Source: Deltaproteobacteria bacterium (lineage in GTDB: Bacteria; Desulfobacterota; Syntrophia; Syntrophales; UBA5619). From it: a DNA stretch of 14,993 nucleotides. Shown here piece after piece: positions 7,459-13,342 of the stretch (the stretch's first letter is position 1; each line of letters starts with the position of its first letter). The position numbers and the translations under genes are program-made. Under the pieces are notes generated by a model. That model had not been told where the DNA came from. It searched no databases and was given only the letters and a program-made list of their open reading frames with translations. The DNA lies in NCBI GenBank assembly GCA_026388365.1, contig JAPLJW010000256.1, positions 1 through 14,993 of the forward strand. The letters run 5' to 3'.

Positions 7459-8043
7459 CTATTTCATATCCGGTCTTTGGAAGAGTTTGAAATCCACCAT
7501 CTCGCAGATCACGTGACCCACCGTAATGTGCACCTCCTGGATGCGGGGGGTGCTGGTCGAGGAGACGTTAAGGGCGTGATCCGCGATCTTTGCCACATCG
7601 CCGCCGTCCCGTCCGGTCAGGCCGATCGTGACCATACCGATCTTCTTGGCCGTCTCCAGACCCTTGACCACGTTCACGGAGGTCCCGCTGGCGCTCATTC
7701 CCCAGGCGATATCGCCCTTCTGACCGATGGCCCGGATCTGTTTGCTGAAGATGTCCGCAAAATCGTAGTCATTTCCGATGCTGGTGATGACCGACGTATC
7801 TGTCGTCAGAGCAATGGCGGGAAGGGGCGGCCTCTCGATGACAAACCGGTTCACAAATTCCGCCGCGAGGTGCTGGGCGTCCGCTGCGGACCCGCCATTC
7901 CCGAAAAGCAAAATCTTGTTGCCCGCCTTCAGCGCCGCCGTCACCGCCTCGACCACGGCAACGATCCGGTTCAGGTTTTCATTGACGAAAGCCTCCTTGA
8001 CCTGGCCCGATTCACGGAATATCTTGATGATGTAATCTTCCAT
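7459..8043 (-). CDS. gmhA: Phosphoheptose isomerase (SIS domain, GmhA type)
   Basis: GmhA converts sedoheptulose 7-phosphate to D-glycero-D-manno-heptose 7-phosphate, the first step of the heptose precursor used in the lipopolysaccharide inner core. The 194-residue protein has the SIS-fold signature LLFGNGGSAADAQHLAAEF (residues 45-63) and the substrate loop SASGTSVNVV (118-126). The residues matching the catalytic pair of E. coli GmhA can be placed: E62, and H177 eight residues after Q169 in the RIQEVH...GH segment, the same spacing as Q172/H180 of E. coli. This favours GmhA over the related replication regulator DiaA, which lacks the full isomerase set. It is the first gene of the operon with grpE and dnaK, starting 48 bases downstream of a strong -10 element. 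Its ribosome-binding site (AGGGA) is modest. Confidence 0.9.
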   Translation of the reverse strand: MEDYIIKIFRESGQVKEAFVNENLNRIVAVVEAVTAALKAGNKILLFGNGGSAADAQHLAAEFVNRFVIERPPLPAIALTTDTSVITSIGNDYDFADIFSKQIRAIGQKGDIAWGMSASGTSVNVVKGLETAKKIGMVTIGLTGRDGGDVAKIADHALNVSSTSTPRIQEVHITVGHVICEMVDFKLFQRPDMK

Positions 8044-8090
8044 AATTTTATTCCCTGCCGGTTATTCAGCAATCCTTTAATATCGCGCCT

Positions 8091-8119
8091 AATATAAGAA
8101 TCGGCCCGGACCCTGTCAA
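8091..8119 (-). promoter_or_regulatory. Sigma-70 promoter of gmhA-grpE-dnaK
   Basis: On the minus strand, TTGACA (8114-8119) is followed by exactly 17 bases and then TATATT (8091-8096). The -35 box is perfect and the -10 box matches the consensus TATAAT at five of six positions. Transcription should begin near 8084, leaving a leader of about 40 bases before gmhA. There is no CIRCE inverted repeat (TTAGCACTC-N9-GAGTGCTAA) and no clear sigma-32 promoter in this region. Confidence 0.85.
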
Positions 8120-8267
8120 GGGAGGCCGGACGATTTAATTCCCCGCCTTCGGCGTCCATGCAAAAACCGGATCAGCCTGCCATTGATCCAGCCCCGCATG
8201 ACTCCCCCACAGGTGTTTTTCAAACAGGCATCCGCGTATTCTCCTTAATTCCGGCCCGCATCCTTCA

Positions 8268-8296
8268 TTGACGGATCCCGAATTGTATGTCAGAAT
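8268..8296 (+). promoter_or_regulatory. Candidate extended -10 promoter for the nitroreductase gene
   Basis: TTGACG (8268-8273) is followed by 17 bases and CAGAAT (8291-8296), with TG at 8288-8289 giving the extended -10 form TGnCAGAAT. It lies about 55 bases before the chosen start at 8350. Confidence 0.55.
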
Positions 8297-8349
8297 GAGA
8301 AAAAGTCAGCGCTTTGGAAGAGTTGTTTGAGCGGGATCAGGAGGCATTC

Positions 8350-9054
8350 ATGAAAAAGACGACCGCAATTAACATTCTTCTCCTGTTTGCATTTCTGGCC
8401 CTGTTTTTCCAACCCGTCATGGGACTCCGATCGGTCCAGGCTCAGGAAGCCAATCCGAAAGCAGCGATCGATTTGCCGCCGCCGGTCTTCAACGGGCCGA
8501 TATCACTTGAAAAGGCCCTGCAAGAGAGGAGATCGGTCCGGGCTTACAAGGATGAACCGCTGACCCTGGCGGATATTTCCCAGATTCTCTGGGCGGCCCA
8601 GGGAATTACGGAAACGAAACGGGGCCTGAGGACGGCGCCCTCGGCCCGCGCCCTCTATCCGCTGAATCTTTACCTCCTGGTGGGAAAGGTGAACGGTCTG
8701 CCGGTGGGCCTGTATCGATACCAGCCCCAGGGCCACAAAATTCTCAAGGTCCATGAGAGCGACAAGAAGGCGGAACTCCATGCGGCGGTCGGGCAGGCCA
8801 CGATCCGGGGCGCGGCGGCGGTCATCGTGGTAACCGGCATGACCGATCGCGCCCCCACTGCGAGGTGGATCTATCTGGAGGGCGGCCACGCCGCACAGAA
8901 TATCCTTCTGCAGGCCCATTCCCGGAAAATAGGGGCCGTGGTGATGGGCGGATTCAGGGATGAAGATGTGCGGAAGGTGCTGAATGTTCCCGAAAGCGAG
9001 CAGCCGATCTACATCATTCCAATGGGCAGGAAGCAAGATGAAAAAATGCCATAA
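8350..9054 (+). CDS. Exported nitroreductase-family protein (SagB-type dehydrogenase domain)
   Basis: This 234-residue protein begins with a lysine-containing, strongly hydrophobic signal peptide (MKKTTAINILLLFAFLALFF, then cleavage-like LRSVQAQE), so it is probably secreted or periplasmic. The rest is an FMN-dependent nitroreductase-fold domain of SagB type. ERRSVRAYKDEPLTLADIS forms the N-terminal flavin-phosphate region, followed by APSARALYPLNLYLLV, EGGHAAQNILLQA, GAVVMGGFRDEDVRKVL and PIYIIPMGRK. SagB-like enzymes use FMN to oxidise or reduce small substrates or peptide azolines; the substrate here is unknown. I start it at 8350, where AGGAGG sits 6 bases upstream; the in-frame ATG at 8314 has no such site and would bury the signal peptide. 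Its stop overlaps the start of the next gene by 17 bases. Confidence 0.88.
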   Translation: MKKTTAINILLLFAFLALFFQPVMGLRSVQAQEANPKAAIDLPPPVFNGPISLEKALQERRSVRAYKDEPLTLADISQILWAAQGITETKRGLRTAPSARALYPLNLYLLVGKVNGLPVGLYRYQPQGHKILKVHESDKKAELHAAVGQATIRGAAAVIVVTGMTDRAPTARWIYLEGGHAAQNILLQAHSRKIGAVVMGGFRDEDVRKVLNVPESEQPIYIIPMGRKQDEKMP

Positions 9055-9313
9055 ATGTTTCAAGGATCTGGAAATCAAGACTCCGGTGGGCAGGAAGGAT
9101 GTCTGTCCCTCTTGCAGATCCGATCTGCGCTGCTGTTCCAATTGCACCTTCCATGCACCGGGGGCTTACAATGGGTGCAGGGAACCTCAGGCCGAGCGGG
9201 TAGTTGAAAAGGAACGGAGCAATTTCTGCGATTATTTCGTCTTTCAAGATGCCGCTTCTGGCCGCCAGGGGGTCGATTCCGCAAAGGCAAAGCTGGCCTC
9301 CCTGTTCAAGTGA
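9038..9313 (+). CDS. Small cysteine-rich (zinc-ribbon-like) protein
   Basis: This 91-residue protein has nine cysteines in the first 64 residues: C4-x2-C7, C23-x2-C26, C32, C33, C36, C47 and C64. The paired CxxC motifs suggest a structural zinc site, and the rest may bind a second metal or a cluster. Recognisable stretches are GRKDVCPSC, GAYNGCREPQAERV and RSNFCDYFVF; I recall similar uncharacterised proteins from Desulfobacterota, but no function is known to me. The start at 9038 is chosen because it begins the CHKC motif and has AGGA 7 bases upstream; an in-frame ATG at 8984 lies inside the nitroreductase gene. The 17-base overlap with that gene suggests coupled translation. It has no signal peptide, so it would stay in the cytoplasm while its upstream partner is exported. 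Confidence 0.78.
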   Translation: MKKCHKCFKDLEIKTPVGRKDVCPSCRSDLRCCSNCTFHAPGAYNGCREPQAERVVEKERSNFCDYFVFQDAASGRQGVDSAKAKLASLFK

Positions 9314-9356
9314 AGAGATCAACATCAGGGGAGGATGATCCCGGAGAATCTGACAT

Positions 9357-9385
9357 TTGACAAGTGTTAAGCAAACGGGTTAGAT
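9357..9385 (+). promoter_or_regulatory. Candidate promoter before the DUF5701-like gene
   Basis: A perfect TTGACA (9357-9362) is followed by 17 bases and TTAGAT (9380-9385), a weak -10. It lies about 95 bases before the start at 9481 and marks the entry to the AT-richer segment. The -10 is poor, so this is only a candidate. Confidence 0.4.
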
Positions 9386-9480
9386 AGAGTCAAAGGAAAT
9401 AAATGTGATATAGATATAACCGTCATTGTGGTCATGCCAGGGAATATCTTGATCAATAAATCATGCAGGGAGGGGGAGCG

Positions 9481-10254
9481 ATGACAGACGGAATCAATAA
9501 CAAGGTTGATTTGAAGGAAGGCATCGTCGATAAGATAGTATCGGTATTTGAAGATGTGCCGCCGCAAAAGGACATCATGATTTTCGCCGACGATGTTTTC
9601 GCCGAAGCAAAGGTTCGTCTGGAAGAAATGGCGAAGACAGCCAGGGCGGCTTATTATGAAGATATTTTTGATGAGCGTTTGGAGAGATTGAAAACTCTCG
9701 GATGTCCGGCATTTATTCTTAAAAAATTACAAACGAAGAAGGTGGAAGTGATCACAAAGGCATGCGTTCTCAATATACCTGATAACAGAGATTCCCTGAT
9801 TCCCGTTATCTCCAGTCACTATCTGACTATCTATTCGCAGCTCGAAATGATCAATTTTAACGGAATTACAGGTGATACGGCTCTTGAATCGTCACGCATC
9901 ATGAATGCATTAAAGAAAGGCCTTTCGCAAAATGACGGCAAGATTTTCGACGGCATATATTTTATACTGGACATAGATGACGGGGCCAACACGGAAAAAC
10001 TGACGTGTGCGGAAGCGGATGAAAGATTCAAAGTGAAAACCCGCTTTCCATTAACAGTGGAAGAAATAATCGCCCTGTTATTGCAGAGAACTGAACCGCC
10101 CCTCTTCAATCTGCTGGCGGCCGGATCCCGATACGAGCATGATGACAAGGTTCCCTTCTGCACAACCGAAGACAATAAAATATGGTTAAAAACCTGTTTT
10201 TACAACACAAATCATCCGAATTCAGTAATTCCGTCCTGCGGGGCTCGCGTTTAA
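9481..10254 (+). CDS. DUF5701-like protein of unknown function
   Basis: This 257-residue protein has no signal peptide or membrane segment. Its C-terminal half follows the DUF5701 pattern as I remember it: YFILDIDDGANTEKL, then RFPLTVEEIIALLLQRTEP, then NLLAAGSRYEHDDKVPF, and an end with NHPNSVIPSCGARV. The N-terminal half is charged and helical and is not recognised. The function of the domain is unknown; I know it mainly from actinobacteria, where it often appears with short, uncharacterised genes. The start at 9481 is chosen because it is preceded by a very strong GGGAGGGGG site; an in-frame ATG at 9463 lies inside that purine run. It is 158 bases ahead of the MORN pair on the same strand and shares their lower GC content, so it may belong to the same accessory segment. 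Confidence 0.7.
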   Translation: MTDGINNKVDLKEGIVDKIVSVFEDVPPQKDIMIFADDVFAEAKVRLEEMAKTARAAYYEDIFDERLERLKTLGCPAFILKKLQTKKVEVITKACVLNIPDNRDSLIPVISSHYLTIYSQLEMINFNGITGDTALESSRIMNALKKGLSQNDGKIFDGIYFILDIDDGANTEKLTCAEADERFKVKTRFPLTVEEIIALLLQRTEPPLFNLLAAGSRYEHDDKVPFCTTEDNKIWLKTCFYNTNHPNSVIPSCGARV

Positions 10255-10412
10255 TCACGCAGCCGGCGGCTCAGCGTTACATTCCAAACTTGGATGGTCG
10301 CAAATCCATCAGGAGAGGAAATTCGGTATTGATAGCGTAATGATGGCGAGCGGAAGCGATAAACAATCGATCCCATAAAAACCTTATCTTATATAAATAC
10401 CTCATTTTTTCT

Positions 10413-12539
10413 ATGCTGATCAAGGGAGCCACGGAAGAGAACAGATATCGGTTAAGCTGGGCGGTACAGGAGTATCAGGGGAAAGGAACGCTCATCTGGC
10501 CGGACGGTAGCCGTTACGAGGGCGAGTTTTATAACGGACACTTTCAAGGAGAGGGCACCTTCACATGGCCGAATGGGAGCCGTTATAAGGGTAAATGGCT
10601 CAATGATTATCCACAGGGTCAAGGCGTCTTCACTTGGCCGGATGGCAGTCAATACGAGGGAGAATGGGAAGCGGGGAAATCCAAGACCGAGGAAGCGCGT
10701 CTAAAGGCCGACGAGGAAGCGCAGCTCAAGGTCGAGGAGGAGGTCCTGAGGAAAGCCGACGAGGAAGCCCGGCTCAAGGCCGAGGAAGAGGCCCGGAAGA
10801 AGGCCGAGGAGGAAGCCCGGAAAAAGGCCGAGGAGGAGGCCCGGAAGAAAGCCGAGGAAGAAGCCCGGAAAAAGGCCGAGGAGGAAGCTAAGAAGAAAGC
10901 CGAGGAGGAAGCCCGAAAAAAGGCCGAGGAGGAGGCCCGTAAGAAAGCCGACGAGGAAGCCCGGCTCAAGGCGGAGGAAGAGGCTAGGAAGAAGGCCGAA
11001 GAGGAAGCCCGTCTCAAGGTCGAAGAGGAAGCCAGGAGGAAGGCCGAGGAGGCGAAACTCAAGGCGGAAGAAGAAGCCCGGAGGAAGGCCGAGGAGGCAA
11101 GACTCAAGGCCGAAGAAGAAGCCAAGGAAAAGATCGAGGAGGCAAGACTCAAGGCCGAAGAAGAAGCCAAGGAAAAGATCGAGGAGGCAAGACTCAAGGC
11201 CGAAGAGGAAGCCCGGAAAAAGGCCGAGGAGGCAAGACTCAAGGCGGAAAAAGAAGCCAGGGAAAAGATCGCGGAAGCGAGACTCAAGGCCGAAGAAGAA
11301 GCCCGGAAAAAGGCCGAGGAGGCGCGGCTCAAGGCGGAAGAAGAAGCCCGGGAAAAAGCCGAGGAAGCGCGGCTCAAGGCGGAAGAAGAAGCCCGGGAAA
11401 AAGCCGAGGAAGCGCGGCTCAAGGCCGAAAAAGCAAAGGAAAAGGCCGAGGAGGCGCGGCTCAAGGCGGAAGAAGAAGCCCGGGAAAAAGCCGAAGAGGC
11501 GAGACTCAAGGCCGAAGCAGAAACCCGGGAAAAAGCCGAGGAGGCACAGCTCAAGGCCGAAGCAGAAGCCCGGGAAAAAGCCGAAGAGGCGAGACTCAAG
11601 GCCGAAGAAGAAGCCCGGGAAAAAGCCGAGGAGGCGCGGCTCAAGGCCGAAGAAGAAGCCCGGGAAAAAGCCGAGGAGGAGCGGCTCAAGGCCGAAGAAG
11701 AAGCCCGGGAAAAGGCCAAGGAAGCGAAACTCAAGGCCGAAGAAGAAGCCAAGGAAAAAGCCGAGGAAGCGAGACTCAGGTCCGAAGAAGAATCCCGGAG
11801 GAGGGCTGATGAGGAGGCAAGACTCAAGACCGACGAAGAAGCCCGGAAAAAGGCTGAGGAGCAGGCACGGCTCAAAGATCATGAAGAGCTGCTGAAGAAA
11901 GTTGAAGATGCTATCTTAAAAGAGGAATCACAGGAGAAAACAAAAGAGAAAATACAGCGGTCCCCCAAGGAATCCGATCTGGGGCATGTGACGAAAATTC
12001 AATCCGATGGAAGCACATATGTAGGAGAGTTGCAAGACGGATTGCCGCACGGCCAAGGAATCGTAAGCTACCCTGATGGAAGCAAATATCTTGGAGGATG
12101 GAGAAACGGGCTGCGTGATGGACACGGCATCCTTTCAATGCCTGATGGTTCGACATACGTGGGCCAATGGAGTGAGGAAAAGAAAGACGGAAATGGGACA
12201 TTGACCATGGCAGACGGAAGAAAATATGTAGGCGACTGGAAAAACGACATGTACGACGGTCAAGGAACCTTAATACTCCCTGACAGCAGGAAATATACAG
12301 GATCGTTCAAGCGAGGCCTGTCCAATGGATATGGCGTCATGGCATTCCCCAACGGAGACCGGTATGAAGGCGAATTCAAGGACAACAAGTATCATGGCCG
12401 GGGAACCTTAATCCTGACGGACGGCAGAAAGTATAGCGGCAGACTGGAAAATGGCCTGCCGCACGGCAAGGGGATAATGGTATTGGCCGACGGGAGAAAA
12501 TACGAAGGTGAGTTTAATAAGGGGAAATTTGTGGGCTGA
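10413..12539 (+). CDS. MORN-repeat protein with a very long charged helical spacer
   Basis: The 708 residues fall into three parts. Residues about 20-89 hold two complete and two partial MORN repeats of the YEGEWxNGxxxGxGxxxxPDGxx type. Residues about 90-515 are a continuous Glu/Lys/Arg/Ala-rich helix. Residues 532-708 hold seven full MORN repeats and a partial eighth, beginning GSTYVGELQDGLPHGQG. The helix starts with 8-residue repeats (ARKKAEEE) up to residue 213 and continues with about sixteen 15-residue units (ARLKAEEEAREKAEE), one of which is a residue short. Its i/i+4 opposite charges suggest a stable single alpha helix or long coiled coil, about 60 nm if fully extended. There is no signal peptide or membrane segment. 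The start at 10413 is the first ATG after an in-frame stop at 10341, but no clear ribosome-binding site precedes it; the leader is AT-rich. Function unknown. Confidence 0.85.
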   Translation: MLIKGATEENRYRLSWAVQEYQGKGTLIWPDGSRYEGEFYNGHFQGEGTFTWPNGSRYKGKWLNDYPQGQGVFTWPDGSQYEGEWEAGKSKTEEARLKADEEAQLKVEEEVLRKADEEARLKAEEEARKKAEEEARKKAEEEARKKAEEEARKKAEEEAKKKAEEEARKKAEEEARKKADEEARLKAEEEARKKAEEEARLKVEEEARRKAEEAKLKAEEEARRKAEEARLKAEEEAKEKIEEARLKAEEEAKEKIEEARLKAEEEARKKAEEARLKAEKEAREKIAEARLKAEEEARKKAEEARLKAEEEAREKAEEARLKAEEEAREKAEEARLKAEKAKEKAEEARLKAEEEAREKAEEARLKAEAETREKAEEAQLKAEAEAREKAEEARLKAEEEAREKAEEARLKAEEEAREKAEEERLKAEEEAREKAKEAKLKAEEEAKEKAEEARLRSEEESRRRADEEARLKTDEEARKKAEEQARLKDHEELLKKVEDAILKEESQEKTKEKIQRSPKESDLGHVTKIQSDGSTYVGELQDGLPHGQGIVSYPDGSKYLGGWRNGLRDGHGILSMPDGSTYVGQWSEEKKDGNGTLTMADGRKYVGDWKNDMYDGQGTLILPDSRKYTGSFKRGLSNGYGVMAFPNGDRYEGEFKDNKYHGRGTLILTDGRKYSGRLENGLPHGKGIMVLADGRKYEGEFNKGKFVG
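10680..11932 (+). repeat. In-frame 24-base and 45-base tandem repeats encoding the helical spacer
   Basis: The first part has a 24-base period (8 residues) and from about 11052 the period is 45 bases (15 residues). Two adjacent 45-base units are identical at 11101-11145 and 11146-11190, and again at 11322-11366 and 11367-11411. One unit has lost three bases. The coding strand is about 78% purine in a counted unit (35 of 45), with very few T residues. Confidence 0.9.
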
Positions 12540-12542
12540 AAA

Positions 12543-13148
12543 ATGAAAAGCCAAGTGAATAAGCAGAAGTCTTTCGAGTATACATCTTCCCGGAACTCAA
12601 ACGGACCGCTGTTTGTCGAATTTCACTGGAATGAAAAACCGGCAGAAGGCGAAGGGACGTGCGCCTATCCGGATGGAACTGCCTATAACGGTTTCTTCAA
12701 GTCCGGTTCTTTTCAAGGCAACGGGACCTTCACATGGCCCGATGGAAGTCGATATGGAGGCCAATGGAACGATGACCTGCCCCACCAGCGCGGGACGATC
12801 CTTTTGTCCGATGGGTATCGATACGTGGGCGAATGGCAAAACGGTGTCGCGGAAGGGAAAGGGACGGAAACGCTGCCCGACGGTGGGAAATATATTGGGC
12901 AGTGGAATAACGGCATGAAGAACGGATACGGAGAGATGATCTCTCCGGACGGTAAAAAGTACCAAGGGGAATGGAAGGACGGTTTGATGCACGGCAAAGG
13001 AGTTCTTTTTTTTACCGATGGTTCCAGATATGAAGGGGAATGGGAGGAGAACAGAATATCCGGACGAGGCTCACTGATATTCTGGGACGGCAAAATCAAC
13101 AAGGGAGAGTGGAAAGATAACAAATTTATAGTGCTTGAGATTCTGTAA
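12543..13148 (+). CDS. Short MORN-repeat protein, paralogue of the upstream gene without the helix
   Basis: This 201-residue protein is made almost entirely of about seven MORN repeats, for example YGGQWNDDLP, YVGEWQNGVAEGKG, YIGQWNNGMKNGYG, YQGEWKDGLMHGKG and YEGEWEENRISGRG. MORN repeats are 23-residue beta-hairpin units that stack into a rod and in several eukaryotic proteins bind membranes or act as scaffolds; in bacteria their role is mostly unknown. The segment FQGNGTFTWPDGSRY near residue 60 matches FQGEGTFTWPNGSRY in the N-terminal part of the upstream protein, so the two genes are related. It starts only 3 bases after the upstream stop (TGA-AAA-ATG), which points to coupled translation. 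No signal peptide or membrane segment is seen. Confidence 0.85.
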   Translation: MKSQVNKQKSFEYTSSRNSNGPLFVEFHWNEKPAEGEGTCAYPDGTAYNGFFKSGSFQGNGTFTWPDGSRYGGQWNDDLPHQRGTILLSDGYRYVGEWQNGVAEGKGTETLPDGGKYIGQWNNGMKNGYGEMISPDGKKYQGEWKDGLMHGKGVLFFTDGSRYEGEWEENRISGRGSLIFWDGKINKGEWKDNKFIVLEIL

Positions 13149-13342
13149 ATAGATCTTTCTATAGCAAATATAATCCCGTTGTGGATGTTCGACGATTATA
13201 CAACCTTTCAGTCAGGAATCTTCCATTCACAAGATACGCCGAGTGTCGCACTTCTCAGGTGCAGGCGAGAGATCCGTCGGAACTGGATCGAATCCCTCTT
13301 CAAATCAAGAATAGACATTCCCCTCAGGAACTGCAAAGCGAC

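Larger units (their letters stand above)
8044..8349. other. Divergent promoter region between gmhA and the nitroreductase gene
   Basis: These 306 bases carry the minus-strand operon promoter (8091-8119) and a weaker plus-strand promoter (8268-8296), annotated separately. Between them GGATCA (8169-8174) and TGATCC (8184-8189) form a small inverted repeat, a possible operator or a chance match. No gene is seen. In the plus-strand frame an extra ATG at 8314 precedes the nitroreductase, but the ribosome-binding site favours 8350. Confidence 0.6.

Noticed and set aside
8044..8130. CIRCE operator or sigma-32 promoter for the chaperone operon
   Set aside because: No TTAGCACTC/GAGTGCTAA pair and no CTTGAAA/CCCCAT pair was found; a sigma-70 promoter fits instead.
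10649..11882. Two long open frames on the minus strand (about 400 codons each), rich in Ser/Ala/Phe/Leu
   Set aside because: They are mirror images of the tandem repeat. A repeat of 24 or 45 bases without stops stays open in all frames. Both lack a ribosome-binding site and any domain.
10680..11932. TolA (cell-envelope protein) homology for the charged helix
   Set aside because: Similarity is compositional only. There is no N-terminal membrane anchor or TolA C-terminal domain, and MORN repeats flank the helix.
10680..11932. CRISPR array
   Set aside because: Repeats are contiguous, in frame and without unique spacers, so this is a coding tandem repeat.
13260..13310. tRNA-like T-arm (GGATCGAATCCC)
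   Set aside because: The flanking bases do not form the T-stem, acceptor stem or anticodon arm on either strand.
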